Assembly (NCBI GenBank): GCA_003249795.1
Contig: QKHZ01000252.1
Coordinates: 1 to 37,484, forward strand
Source: a bacterium
Lineage (GTDB): Bacteria; Planctomycetota; SZUA-567
Direction of reading: 5' to 3'
Length of the DNA: 37,484 bases
The translations under genes were made by a program, and so were the position numbers. Below the pieces are notes generated by a model. The model was not told where the DNA came from. It saw nothing but the letters and a program-made list of their open reading frames with translations, and did no database searches. Below, one piece after another: positions 24,777 to 33,730 of this stretch. Each line of letters starts with the position of its first letter. Position 1 is the first letter of the stretch.

Positions 24777-25688
24777 ATGCGCCGCCGATCTGCCGAAAAA
24801 GCCGGTTCGTGGTATCCGTCACAGTCGTCCGTTCTGCGCGATGAGCTGAAATCGTATCTGTCGGAAGCGGCTGTTTCTGAAAAACCGGATCTGTGCGGTA
24901 CTCCCCGCGGTGTGATCGTTCCCCACGCGGGGCTGTCCTTTAGCGGCCCGACTGCTGCGTGTGCGTATCGGTGGCTTTCTGAGAAGGCGCAGGATACGAC
25001 GACTTTTATTTTGTTTGGTGCGGTTCACACGATGAATATTCCGGTGCCTTGTGTCTGGACGCGTGGCGCGTGGCAGACGCCGCTGGGGGATTTGGCGGTG
25101 GATGAGGATCTGGCTGACGAGCTGGTGCGTGCGGGAGTGGGGATTGACCAGCCTGCACCGCACTTGGGTGATAACGCGATTGAACTGCAGACGCCGTTTC
25201 TGGCGTATCTGTTTCCTCAGGCGAAGATTGTCCCCATCGCCGTTCCGCCGATTGCCGATGCCGTGCAGCTTGGGGCTTCTGTCTGGCAAGTGGTGCAGGA
25301 GTTTTCAAAAGCACAGGCTGAGGCGGGTGAGAAAGCTCGCCAGACGGTCGCTATCGGCAGTACCGATCTGACGCATTACGGACAGGCGTATGGGTTTGCT
25401 CCGGCCGGAAGCGGCGCGGGTGCGCTGGAGTGGGCCAAAGAGAATGACGAGCGGTTGTTGGAACTGATTGTAAAAATGGATGCCGCGTCCGTGATCCCGA
25501 CGGCTCGCAAAGACCGCAGCGCATGCGGGGCGGGGGCGGTGGCTGCGACGGTATCGTTTGCCCGTGCTGCTGGTTGTCGCAAGGGCGTCGTGCTGGATTA
25601 TTCGTCGAGTTTTGATCGCCATCCCGAGCCGAATCCGCAACTGTTTGTTGGTTACGCCGCCGTCGGCTTTGCCGGTTCAGGTCAATAA
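24777..25688 (+). CDS. MEMO-family protein (AmmeMemoRadiSam system protein B-like)
   Basis: A 303-residue cytoplasmic protein of the MEMO1/AmmeMemoRadiSam-B family. Conserved regions: RSAEKAGSWYPS at the start, VPHAGLSFSGPTAACAY with the metal-site His, LFGAVHTMN, LGDNAIELQTPFLAYLFP, GSTDLTHYG and the late CGAGAVAATV. These hold the His/Asp/Cys cluster of the family. MEMO proteins belong to the LigB-like fold; their bacterial function is unknown, and the eukaryotic protein is linked to metal handling. The start at 24777 has GGAGGA 7 nt upstream; two earlier ATGs (24762, 24772) are in or overlap that site. It is single and divergent from the cobalamin operon, with the stop 17 nt from the convergent SGNH gene. 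Confidence 0.88.
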   Translation: MRRRSAEKAGSWYPSQSSVLRDELKSYLSEAAVSEKPDLCGTPRGVIVPHAGLSFSGPTAACAYRWLSEKAQDTTTFILFGAVHTMNIPVPCVWTRGAWQTPLGDLAVDEDLADELVRAGVGIDQPAPHLGDNAIELQTPFLAYLFPQAKIVPIAVPPIADAVQLGASVWQVVQEFSKAQAEAGEKARQTVAIGSTDLTHYGQAYGFAPAGSGAGALEWAKENDERLLELIVKMDAASVIPTARKDRSACGAGAVAATVSFARAAGCRKGVVLDYSSSFDRHPEPNPQLFVGYAAVGFAGSGQ

Positions 25689-25705
25689 TTTTTTTGTCTT
25701 ACGTA

Positions 25706-27142
25706 TTATTTTGTTTCTTCCGATTCATTTATTGCGGGTTTTACCGGTTGTTGGATTCGTTCTGCAAGCATCTTGCCGACTTCGGCGTGGAGTTCTTTGC
25801 TTGGGTGCGCGTCATACGGACTGACGACTAACTCGCTTGCTGGTCGGCCTTTCAGCACCGGTGCAAGATCAATCGTTTCGATTCCTTCGTTTTGCAATGT
25901 TTCAGCTACTGTTGCCGTGATTGGAGCGGTCTGCTCGATCGCATTCAGCATCGGGAATATGACGGCGATGATCCTGACGTCTTCTGTTCCCCGTTGTTTA
26001 CAGGCTTGGACGAAATCGTGCAAGTCGGATTGATGTATTTTCCACGCAGCATGATCTGCATACAGTTCTTTCAAAAACTCAAGATACGATGACTGGACGA
26101 CTACGAGCGAGTGAAATAACCGGTACCACAGCATATCTGCAAAATACGAGTTGCTCAATACCGGACGGAGCCACTCCGGCGCTTGTTTGACGCCGTAGAA
26201 ATGTCCCGTTTCTGCTGCCGCTTTGTCGATGTCATTCAGAAAGTACCCGAGGATAACCGTCTGCGGTTTGACTTCGGGTAGGTAGCTTTTTACCGCTTGC
26301 GTTTCATCCCGCGTGTCGAGGCCGCATTTGGCGAGGACGCAGGTTTCGTAAGTATCCCCAAGTTGCTGTTGCATTTTTTCGGCAAACCGGTCGCGGATGT
26401 CATTGATTCCATGGCCGCCTGCGAAGGAATCGCCGACGACAAAGACGGCCTTCTTGTTCTGCAGAACTTCTGGCGAGTGGGTGATGTCGCGGAAGCCCTC
26501 CGGCGTAAGCGGATTCCAGTATGTATTCATCCACTTCTGCCCGCGCAGGCTGACCCCGAAGCCATCTGACTCAACGTGCAGATACGCGTATGTTTCCAGC
26601 AGCGTCAAGCAGAGCAGGGCGCTGGCACAAAACGCAACGGCATGTTTTGCGCATTTTCGGATGCCGGAGGGTGTTGTCCAGTGATAACGGCCGATGAGAA
26701 ACGCGTCGAAGAGCAGCAGCAGAAGAAGAAACGGCAGCATCCCGCACAGGGCAAAGTACGTGAGCCCCCATCCCAGCAGCGCAATTACCCCGGCCGATAC
26801 GCCAAGGATCACAAGAAGTTGTTTCTTCATCAGCTTGAGCAGTTCACCGGGGATATTGCTTTGAAAGAGCAGGCACGCACCGGCAATCAGAAGAACGGCT
26901 TGTGCGATGCCGATCAGACCACGTTTCCAGACAATCGAGATGACCCCGTCCGGTGCCAGCAGCGCTCCGAGACGGTTTGCGTCGAAGATAAACGCGTCTG
27001 CGATCAGCAGCAGGCCGACCCAACGGAATCCCGGCGGAATGGGGAAGTCTTTTTTTTCTTCGTTTTCCTGCACGGGAGTATCTGTAATAGGCGATGTCTC
27101 TTGCGCCTTTTTCGCCGAATTGTTGCGTTTTTTCTTTTTCAT
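25706..27142 (-). CDS. membrane protein with SGNH/GDSL hydrolase domain
   Basis: A 478-residue protein. A Lys-rich cytoplasmic start (MKKKKRNN) and about five membrane segments (about 40-185) precede a hydrolase region (about 230-470). The hydrolase block I VVGDSF (S239) and the C-terminal DAHP (D444, H446) supply the catalytic Ser, Asp and His of the SGNH fold; LGYFLNDID supplies the conserved Asn. Enzymes of this shape remove or transfer acyl groups on polysaccharides or cell-wall material outside the membrane. The substrate is unknown. It has its own candidate promoter (27194-27220). Together with the two genes upstream it may belong to a surface-related group. Confidence 0.8.
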   Translation of the reverse strand: MKKKKRNNSAKKAQETSPITDTPVQENEEKKDFPIPPGFRWVGLLLIADAFIFDANRLGALLAPDGVISIVWKRGLIGIAQAVLLIAGACLLFQSNIPGELLKLMKKQLLVILGVSAGVIALLGWGLTYFALCGMLPFLLLLLLFDAFLIGRYHWTTPSGIRKCAKHAVAFCASALLCLTLLETYAYLHVESDGFGVSLRGQKWMNTYWNPLTPEGFRDITHSPEVLQNKKAVFVVGDSFAGGHGINDIRDRFAEKMQQQLGDTYETCVLAKCGLDTRDETQAVKSYLPEVKPQTVILGYFLNDIDKAAAETGHFYGVKQAPEWLRPVLSNSYFADMLWYRLFHSLVVVQSSYLEFLKELYADHAAWKIHQSDLHDFVQACKQRGTEDVRIIAVIFPMLNAIEQTAPITATVAETLQNEGIETIDLAPVLKGRPASELVVSPYDAHPSKELHAEVGKMLAERIQQPVKPAINESEETK

Positions 27143-27193
27143 GATACTGCTTTCCTGTTGGCCTCAGTTGTTGGTCTCAGATTTTCGTCTGTC

Positions 27194-27220
27194 ATTATAT
27201 GAAAAAAACGATTGTGACAA
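27194..27220 (-). promoter_or_regulatory. candidate promoter of the SGNH gene
   Basis: Minus strand: TTGTCA (27215-27220), 15-nt spacer, perfect TATAAT (27194-27199), about 52 nt before the start codon. The spacer is short by two bases, so confidence is limited. Confidence 0.4.
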
Positions 27221-27314
27221 CAGGCAAATTACATGTATGCGGAAACAATGCCGTTTTGCGGAGCGAACTGTTTGATTTGGTGTGCATGCTGTGGGGATTG
27301 GCTCAAGGCGTTTC

Positions 27315-28022
27315 TCACGTCGGTTGCTGGGTTGGGCTAACCGCCGGTTTTTGAAAACTTCTCTGCCGGACTGCCACCATGCTTGGTGTGTTCGGATGCT
27401 TTTTAAGCGCGGCCTGTAGAATCGTGATCGCGTGTGCATGGTCATGGAGCTGGTTTTCAGCGATGTCAGCGGCGGTGAGTGCTGCGGTTGCGCACTGATC
27501 CGGCGTCAGGTCGCCACCGATTGCAATTTCCCACTCCGAAACCGCGCTTGGGTAAATTTCTCTGTCCCGTAAAAAACGCGCATAGTGAAGACGGATGACC
27601 GCGTTCTCCGGCATCGGGCCTTGGGGCTCCGGGCCGAGTGCTTCAAGAAATGCGTCTTCGACTTCGTCATACCGTTCCTGCCCGATCAGAGCCAGCGCCT
27701 TGTCGCATTTCTTTGGTCCCTTGTTGCGGCAGCCGCGATTCATGAACAGCGAGAAGCTGAAGATATCCGAGATCCAGACCGTAAGCAGTACGGCGTAGGG
27801 CATTGAAAAAAGGAGGATCAGCGCCGGCGCCATCTGAACACGCCCGCCTGAGATGGATACCGAACAGATTGTAATGACAAACATGGATGCCAGAAACCAG
27901 GGCATGAGAAACCATGAGCGCACATACCAGGGCGGGTCGGTGTAGCTGCCGTACCGCACAAGCAGGAGCTTGACGGTAATGGTGTCCAGTAGAAGCAGGA
28001 AAAAAAAGAGAACGATTGCCAT
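27315..28022 (-). CDS. membrane protein with TPR-like cytoplasmic tail
   Basis: A 235-residue protein I do not recognise. About three membrane segments lie at 1-22, 38-58 and 65-90 (with WYVRSWFLMPWF between the first two). The C-terminal half is helical, about 105-220, with TPR-like pairs (ALALIGQERYDEVEDAFLEAL, AVIRLHYARFLRD, AISEWEIAIGG-like, HAITILQAALKKHPN). It starts 19 nt after pilT with AGGA at good spacing, so it is likely co-transcribed. TPR proteins often serve type IV pilus systems as adaptors, which makes a link to PilT plausible but unproved. Confidence 0.7.
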   Translation of the reverse strand: MAIVLFFFLLLLDTITVKLLLVRYGSYTDPPWYVRSWFLMPWFLASMFVITICSVSISGGRVQMAPALILLFSMPYAVLLTVWISDIFSFSLFMNRGCRNKGPKKCDKALALIGQERYDEVEDAFLEALGPEPQGPMPENAVIRLHYARFLRDREIYPSAVSEWEIAIGGDLTPDQCATAALTAADIAENQLHDHAHAITILQAALKKHPNTPSMVAVRQRSFQKPAVSPTQQPT

Positions 28023-28041
28023 TGATTTTGTTCCTGAAAAA

Positions 28042-29124
28042 TCAGCCGAACAGAACCTGCGGATGGCGCATGGCTTTTCTGGCTTCGTCTTCGGTGATGG
28101 CGCCGCTCAGAAACAGTTGCTTGATCGTTGTGTCCATCGCGATCATCCCGCGTTTGCTCTGCGTTTCGATCACGGCCTGAATCTGCTCTGTCCGGTTTTC
28201 TCGGATCAGATTTGCCACTGCCGTATTGATCCTCAGGATTTCGCATGCAAGAACCCGCCCGCTTTTATCCGCTTTCGGGATCAGCCGCTGGGAGATGACC
28301 GCCTGCAGGCTTCCGCTCAGTTGCTGGCGGATCTGGTTTTGCTGGTGTGGCGGGAAGACATCGATAATCCGGTCCATCGTCTGCACTGCGTCGTTGGTGT
28401 GTAGCGTCGAGATCACGAGGTGACCGGTTTCGGCAGCAGTGAGTGCGGTTGAGATCGTGTCCAGATCCCGCATCTCCCCGACCTGGATTACATGGGGCGC
28501 CTGTCGCAGCACATGCCGCAGGGCGCTGGCAAACGAGAGCGTGTCGGTACCGACTTCGCGCTGTTCGATGACGGATTTTGCGTTTGTGTGCAAGAACTCG
28601 ACCGGGTCTTCGACCGTGATAATATGGCAACTGCGTGTATGGTTGATGTAGTCGATCATTGACGCCATGGTCGTGCTTTTGCCGTGCCCGGTTGGCCCGG
28701 TGATCAGGATCAGCCCGTGGTTCAGGTTGCACAGCTCTGCGGTGACCGGCGGAAGCCCCAACGTTTCAAGTGACGGCACTGATTGCGGGATCAGGCGCAG
28801 CGCGGCGCCTACCGTTCCCTTTTGCCAGAAGGCATTACAGCGGAAGCGGAACTGCTCCTGATAGGTGATCGAGAAGTCAAGCTCGCGTTCGCTTTCAAAG
28901 TGCGCGATTTCGTTTTTCTCAAGCATCCCGTAAACCAGTGCACGCGTTTCCTGCGAGGACAAGGTTACGGTGCCGAGTTTCCGGATCTGGCCGTTGATGA
29001 ATAATAGCGGCGGCATTCCTGCACTGAGGAGGATGTCGCTAGCCGACTCCGTTTTTGCACGCTCAAGAATGGCCTCGATCTGTACGGCCTGATTTGTCTG
29101 ATCTGCGGGAGGGGTGCTACTCAT
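28042..29124 (-). CDS. pilT: PilT-type twitching motility ATPase
   Basis: A 360-residue cytoplasmic hexameric ATPase that powers retraction of type IV pili. Walker A GPTGHGKST (143-151), the Asp box IITVEDPVEFLH, Walker B VIQVGEMRDLDTI (213-224) and the His box AAETGHLVISTLHTNDA are intact, and the N-terminal PAS-like domain (SASDILLSAGMPPLLFINGQI) is typical. Residue 215 is Gln where most PilT proteins have Leu/Val, a mild difference. The related C-terminal motif AIRENR-like (LIRENRTEQI) is present. GGGG precedes the ATG, and a candidate promoter lies at 29169-29197. No pilin or PilB is within view. Confidence 0.92.
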   Translation of the reverse strand: MSSTPPADQTNQAVQIEAILERAKTESASDILLSAGMPPLLFINGQIRKLGTVTLSSQETRALVYGMLEKNEIAHFESERELDFSITYQEQFRFRCNAFWQKGTVGAALRLIPQSVPSLETLGLPPVTAELCNLNHGLILITGPTGHGKSTTMASMIDYINHTRSCHIITVEDPVEFLHTNAKSVIEQREVGTDTLSFASALRHVLRQAPHVIQVGEMRDLDTISTALTAAETGHLVISTLHTNDAVQTMDRIIDVFPPHQQNQIRQQLSGSLQAVISQRLIPKADKSGRVLACEILRINTAVANLIRENRTEQIQAVIETQSKRGMIAMDTTIKQLFLSGAITEDEARKAMRHPQVLFG

Positions 29125-29583
29125 TGTTTCCCCTAATTGGCATAATAATGGATTTTTCTTCTGATGATAATCTAACGCTTCGGGTGTTTACGGGCAAGGG
29201 AAAACATCGATTGCCCCAGCCGGTTCTTCTGCTTTCGACGATGATTGCATCAATGACTTACGGCATCTGGGCGGTACTGTGTGCTTAACCGATCTCGATT
29301 CGCTGTTTTTTTTATTTTCTGGTAAAGTTGCCGCATCCGTGTCCGATAAAAAAAATACCATCGCCAGCAGCGGCGAATTGATATCGAATCGTTTTGCGAA
29401 TATGTTGTGATAGAATTTTCCCGGGAAGGAATGTTTCATAGATAAATAGATAAGTGTTAGAGGCGATGGCATGGAGCCACGTCAATTATTTTGTATTTTG
29501 TAGCGTTATGTACGGTTCTTCCCACCTTGCTTAATTGTATTAAGATTATGATGAGAAGAAAATGATCATGGAGGAGAATTATT
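29125..29583. promoter_or_regulatory. divergent intergenic region, pilT / EF-hand gene
   Basis: A 459-base AT-rich gap. On minus, TTGCCC (29192-29197), 17-nt spacer and TAGATT (29169-29174) form a candidate promoter for pilT. On plus, an inverted repeat CTTAAT-TGT-ATTAAG (29530-29544) lies 40 nt before the start of the EF-hand gene and may be an operator or a promoter element. Short open frames in this stretch lack ribosome sites and recognisable content, so I call no gene. Confidence 0.4.
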
Positions 29584-30000
29584 ATGTCAACAATCGGTAG
29601 TGGTAATCTGGGTTCGTCATTATACGGTGATTATTCGCTTGTCAGCAAAACGTCATCAAGCACCAGCAGTTCCACCTCAAGCAGCTCCACCAGCTCCACA
29701 GATGAAGAAAGCACCAGCACAAGCTCAAGTTCATCGACCAGCACAGTCAGTTCAACAACCTCAAGCGACTCCATTTATGATACCATTCTCAGCGACGTCG
29801 AGAAAGATTCGGCTGATACCAATGGTGACGGGACGATCTCGTACCAAGAGTATCAGAGCTACATCGAAGAATCTGAATCAGACGACGACAGCGAAGAAAC
29901 GACCGCAACCGGCGCGGCACAGTCTGACGATTCTGACGAAACCGCAGACGCGACAACAGATGAGTCGGAAGTCGGCCTCAAGATTGATGAGATAGCCTGA
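29584..30000 (+). CDS. small Ser/Thr-rich acidic protein with one EF-hand loop
   Basis: A 138-residue protein of low complexity with no signal peptide. Residues 23-61 are almost only Ser and Thr. Residues 78-89 are a full 12-residue EF-hand loop, DTNGDGTISYQE, with the expected ligands at positions 1, 3, 5, 7 and 12. The rest is highly acidic. GGAGGAGAA precedes the ATG at good distance and a strong terminator follows, so the gene is real. Such proteins can be secreted, bind Ca2+ on the surface, or act as flexible linkers; I cannot choose. The gene is single. Confidence 0.85.
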   Translation: MSTIGSGNLGSSLYGDYSLVSKTSSSTSSSTSSSSTSSTDEESTSTSSSSSTSTVSSTTSSDSIYDTILSDVEKDSADTNGDGTISYQEYQSYIEESESDDDSEETTATGAAQSDDSDETADATTDESEVGLKIDEIA

Positions 30001-30041
30001 TTGATCTGAACAGCACTCATTTACGTTTATTTGCCATTGAA

Positions 30042-30075
30042 AACAGGAACCCCTGAAATGGAGTTCCTGTTTTTT
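30042..30075 (+). terminator. intrinsic terminator of the EF-hand gene
   Basis: Perfect 9-bp stem AACAGGAAC/GTTCCTGTT (30042-30050 with 30063-30071), a 12-nt loop and a T-tract following. A short T-tract on the other side may also help end the minus-strand kinase transcript. Confidence 0.9.
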
Positions 30076-30103
30076 AATTCTTGTTGTGCGTGGTGCGGAT
30101 ACG

Positions 30104-31288
30104 TCAGCTTTTGATTGACGCCAGTTCGATGATAAAGCTGGCGCCGCCTTCGGGACGGTTTTCCGCCCACAGCCGTCCGCCGAACTCCTCGATAATTCCC
30201 TTGCAGATCGGCAGTCCCAGACCGGTTCCTTTTTCATTGTCCTTGGTGGTGAAAAAGGTTTCCCAGATCTTTTCTTTCATCTCTTCCGGGATGCCGGGGC
30301 CGGAGTCTTCGAACACGATCCGGATATTGCCGCCGACCATCTTGACGCGAATGGTGATGTCGCCGGTATTGGTCGCCTCCATCGCATCGCACGCGTTGAC
30401 GATCAGGTTGACAAATACCTGCTCCAGACGCTGCCCGTCTGCGAGAGTTTCCGGAATGCCTTCCTGAAAATCCTTCTGTACGGTGAACTTGTATTTCAGC
30501 GAATTGTGGCAGAGTTGCAGCGAGTTCTCGATCGAGGTGATCACGTCGCAGTTGTACAGGCCGCTGCGCTCACGGCGGGCAAAGCCGCGCATGTTTTTAA
30601 CGATCCCGTTGATGCGGTCAATCCCGGAGCGCACACTCTTGATCGTTTCCGGCATCATCTCAAGAGCCGTTTGCATCTTTGGCTCGGTATTGCCCTTTTC
30701 TTTGAGATAATCACCCAGTTTCGGCGAAACAATGTCCCAAAACTTCTGGATCATCTGGATGTTCGCGCTGATAAAGGCCGTAGGGTTGTTGATCTCATGC
30801 ACGAGGCCAGCCGAAAGCGTTCCGAGTGTCGCCAGCCGGTCGCTGTGTACCAGCATCTTTGCGCGCTCTTCTGCAAGTTGCTCCATCTGGGTCGTGTATT
30901 GGAAAACTTTGTTATCATACTCAATCAGACGCAGGCCGACTTCGATGCGGCTTTTCAGCTCCGGCGGTTCCACCGGCTTTGTGATAAAGTCATGGGCTCC
31001 GGCTTCAAGGCCGTGGACGAGGTCTTCGATCTCGTTTTTTACCGTCAGCAGGATTGTATAGATCAGCGGCCCTTTTTCTCGGGTCATCAGGTCGCGGCAG
31101 AGTGTGACACCATCCTTGCGCGGCATGAGCCAGTCCAGCACCGCCAGCCGCGGCGGGTCTTCTGCTGTCAGGATCTCCCACGCTTCCATGCCGTCAGTGG
31201 CTTCTACGACTTCGTGGCCCCACTTGCGCAGGAGCGCGCGAAGCTCGATCCTTGTAATTCTGTCGTCGTCGGCGATTAGTACCTTCAT
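30104..31288 (-). CDS. receiver-histidine kinase hybrid
   Basis: A 394-residue soluble protein with an N-terminal receiver (1-120) and a C-terminal kinase. Receiver: acidic pocket D7-D9, phosphorylatable D52 in LAVLDWLMP, T82 and K104. A helical linker (125-150) leads to an H-box with H164 in LVHEINNP, an NtrB/ZraS-like pattern. The ATP domain has N-box (VFVNLIVNACDAME), G1 (DSGPGIP), F-box (FFTTK) and G2 (GTGLGLPICKG), all intact. No membrane or sensor domain. It should autophosphorylate on H164; the receiver probably controls this. It lies 26 nt downstream of the pseudokinase hybrid, so the two probably work together. Confidence 0.9.
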   Translation of the reverse strand: MKVLIADDDRITRIELRALLRKWGHEVVEATDGMEAWEILTAEDPPRLAVLDWLMPRKDGVTLCRDLMTREKGPLIYTILLTVKNEIEDLVHGLEAGAHDFITKPVEPPELKSRIEVGLRLIEYDNKVFQYTTQMEQLAEERAKMLVHSDRLATLGTLSAGLVHEINNPTAFISANIQMIQKFWDIVSPKLGDYLKEKGNTEPKMQTALEMMPETIKSVRSGIDRINGIVKNMRGFARRERSGLYNCDVITSIENSLQLCHNSLKYKFTVQKDFQEGIPETLADGQRLEQVFVNLIVNACDAMEATNTGDITIRVKMVGGNIRIVFEDSGPGIPEEMKEKIWETFFTTKDNEKGTGLGLPICKGIIEEFGGRLWAENRPEGGASFIIELASIKS

Positions 31289-31314
31289 ACCCGCACCTTT
31301 GTCTCTAGCTTCCC

Positions 31315-33666
31315 TCAGGAAGACGCCATGACATCCTGCTCCAAGGTTTCACATAGCCGTTCAAATTCATGGCTCACGGTCTGTACTGCCTTGTCGAAAT
31401 CCACCACGTTGTCTTCACGCACTGCGTCCTCCACATCGGCAGCGACCTGAAACAGCAACTCCGCCCCAAGCCCTACGGCAGTGCCTTTGATTTTATGTGC
31501 AACTTTCCCGAGCATCGGTCCGTCACGGCGTTGCGCCGCCATCTCGAATGCCCGGATATCTTCGCGGCCGTCTTCCAGATAGGCGGCAACGACTTCTTTC
31601 AGCAACTCCGCGTCATTATCAAGTGTGCGCATCGCGCGGGCCCGGTTCCAGATAACCAGTTTCTTGCCGTCCTGACCTGTCACCAACTCCGGATCAAACG
31701 GGACGCCGATGGTGTCGCACGCCGCCTGCAAAAGATCTGGCATGCGGAATGGTTTGTGAAGGATGCCTTCCACCCCAAGTCGCCGGATTTCCTGAATGCG
31801 GGAGTCGGAAGAGCCGAGAGCGGTTACGACCAGAATCTTCGAGGCGGAATACCGCTTTTTCGATTTGAGGAACCTTATCATGGCTACTGCGTCCATCTCC
31901 GGCATCATCACATCGGTGACAATCATCTTCGGCTGGAAGCTGCCGACAAGCGCACAAGCTTCCATCCCGTTATTGGCCACGCGGATTTCAGCTTTGGGAA
32001 AGAGCTTGCGGATATTGATATGGATCAGGGTTCTGAGCGAGCGGTCGTCTTCGACAATCAGGATACGTAGCGGCTCCGTTGGCGCAACTGCCGGTGACGA
32101 CGCATCGGCCGGGCAAAACCGGTTCAGCGCATCGATCAGTGCGTCTTTGTCAATCGGCTTCGGAACGATTTCGTCCATGCCGCAGGTCAGGCACATCTCT
32201 TTGTCTTTCTGGCTGTTGAACGAGGTCATCGCCAGAATCGGTGTGTGTCGCCCTTTTTCGTTTGTGCGGATTTCTCGGGTCGCCGTCAGTCCGTCCATGA
32301 TCGGCATTTCGCAGTCCATGAAGATCACATCGTATGGCGTTGCGAGGGCTTTTCCCAATCCTTCCTGACCATTGACGCCGACATCGACATGGCAGCCGAG
32401 TTTTTCCAGAATGGCGATTGCAACCTTGCGGATGATCGGGCTGTCTTCAACCAGCAAAACCCGTTTGGTTGATGAAATGCTGTTTTCCCCGTTGGCGTGT
32501 CCAGTAACGTCTGTGGGTGGCGTTGCGGTGATCGGCTCCTGTTGCTGGCGGCGTGCCGGATACATGATGTCCAGCAGTTGCGATTCGCGAACAGGTTTGA
32601 CCACAGAAACGGCATCATCCAGTTGCAGGATTGTTTCCGGATTTTCTTCTGTCGGTTGAAGCCGGCTCATCAGAAGAATCCGCGGGCGCGGGTTGAATTT
32701 GCTGAGAAGTTCTTTTGCCGCCCGTGCATCAAGTCCTGGCATCGGATAGCTCAGAAGCAGGACGTCAAATTGTTGCGCTCCCGATTTCAGTGAATCAAGA
32801 GCCGGAGCAAGTTCGGAGAATGCCTCGCCTTTTCCGCCCCAGTGCCGTAGGCGACTTGCCAGAACCCTTCGGCTGGTCAGGCAGTTGTCGATCAAAAAGA
32901 CCTGTACCGGTTTGTTTGCATCAATTTCTGGATGTTGTTCTTCCGGCATATCGGCAAGCGGAAGGGTGAAGGTGAACGCGTAAGCGCGGTCTGTTCCGTG
33001 GTCGCGGTCAACCTGAATCTGCCCGCCCATCATGGTGACCAGCTCGCGGCTGATTGCCAGATGCAGGTCTTCCTGATTGACGATATGGGTGCTGCCTTTT
33101 CCGCCGGTTGACTGTGGCGTGCTGAGAAGCATCATCCCTGTGTCGCTGTCTGTTATATGGACACAGAACGAGGCGGAGTCCTCTTGTTTTTCTTTCAGCT
33201 CAATTTTGACAAGAACGTGGTCGGACTGGGCGGAGTCGGCAATATTCCGGAGCAGGTTCATCATGATCTGCCGCATCCGTGTGGCATCTCCGATCAGCCA
33301 TATCGGTGCATTGAACGGATACTCGACAACGAAGTCCAGTTCAGGCCCCAGCATTTGTGCAGCCATGAGTTGGGCGGTATCCTCGAGAGTCTCTTTGAGG
33401 TTAAACGGTTTCTGGTCAAGAGCCAGAAGCCCCGCTTCAATCCAGCTGGCATCGACAATATCGCTGAGCGTATTTTGTAGCATCCTTGCAGACTTCGAGG
33501 CCATGGAGACCTGGTCGCGCTGTTCGGTTGTCAACTCCGCATCTTGCAGCAGATCGAGCATGCAGAGGATGGCGCTCATCGGTGTGCGCATGTCTTTTGA
33601 CATGCCGGCGATGGCCTGCATCATGCGGGATCGTACGGGGATTTGAGTCATTTGTGATGGCTCCAT
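31315..33666 (-). CDS. degenerate hybrid kinase with three receivers and an HPt domain
   Basis: A 783-residue soluble protein. Residues 17-95 look like a HisKA dimerisation region, but the phospho-accepting residue is Lys24 (MSKDMRTP instead of MSHE-RTP). The following ATP-binding-like domain (125-237) keeps an N-box but lacks a proper G2 box. Receiver 1 (254-370) has Ser306 where the phosphorylated Asp should be; receivers 2 (401-520) and 3 (533-652) are intact (D451, D585). An HPt domain (677-775) has H724 in VAHKIKGTA. It thus reads as a phosphotransfer scaffold without kinase activity. The ATG at 33666 is chosen; 33651 with GGAG upstream is equally possible. Confidence 0.88.
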   Translation of the reverse strand: MEPSQMTQIPVRSRMMQAIAGMSKDMRTPMSAILCMLDLLQDAELTTEQRDQVSMASKSARMLQNTLSDIVDASWIEAGLLALDQKPFNLKETLEDTAQLMAAQMLGPELDFVVEYPFNAPIWLIGDATRMRQIMMNLLRNIADSAQSDHVLVKIELKEKQEDSASFCVHITDSDTGMMLLSTPQSTGGKGSTHIVNQEDLHLAISRELVTMMGGQIQVDRDHGTDRAYAFTFTLPLADMPEEQHPEIDANKPVQVFLIDNCLTSRRVLASRLRHWGGKGEAFSELAPALDSLKSGAQQFDVLLLSYPMPGLDARAAKELLSKFNPRPRILLMSRLQPTEENPETILQLDDAVSVVKPVRESQLLDIMYPARRQQQEPITATPPTDVTGHANGENSISSTKRVLLVEDSPIIRKVAIAILEKLGCHVDVGVNGQEGLGKALATPYDVIFMDCEMPIMDGLTATREIRTNEKGRHTPILAMTSFNSQKDKEMCLTCGMDEIVPKPIDKDALIDALNRFCPADASSPAVAPTEPLRILIVEDDRSLRTLIHINIRKLFPKAEIRVANNGMEACALVGSFQPKMIVTDVMMPEMDAVAMIRFLKSKKRYSASKILVVTALGSSDSRIQEIRRLGVEGILHKPFRMPDLLQAACDTIGVPFDPELVTGQDGKKLVIWNRARAMRTLDNDAELLKEVVAAYLEDGREDIRAFEMAAQRRDGPMLGKVAHKIKGTAVGLGAELLFQVAADVEDAVREDNVVDFDKAVQTVSHEFERLCETLEQDVMASS

Positions 33667-33730
33667 GACGTTAACCTGTTTCAAATTATCCGTTTATCTG
33701 ATCGTCTTTATCTTAAGCCCGTCAAGCAAC

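Noticed and set aside
29149-29288. Possible small gene of about 46 codons between pilT and the EF-hand gene
   Set aside because: No ribosome site, overlaps the pilT promoter and has no recognisable content.
29640-29770. Repeat-like AGC/TCA/ACC-rich DNA resembling a tandem repeat or CRISPR
   Set aside because: It is the Ser/Thr-coding part of the EF-hand gene; unit length is irregular and there are no spacers.
30506-31279. Plus-strand open frame of 257 codons
   Set aside because: Antisense shadow of the receiver-kinase gene, whose motifs are all intact on the minus strand.
31369-32070. Plus-strand open frame of 233 codons
   Set aside because: Antisense to the hybrid kinase; no ribosome site and no family motifs.
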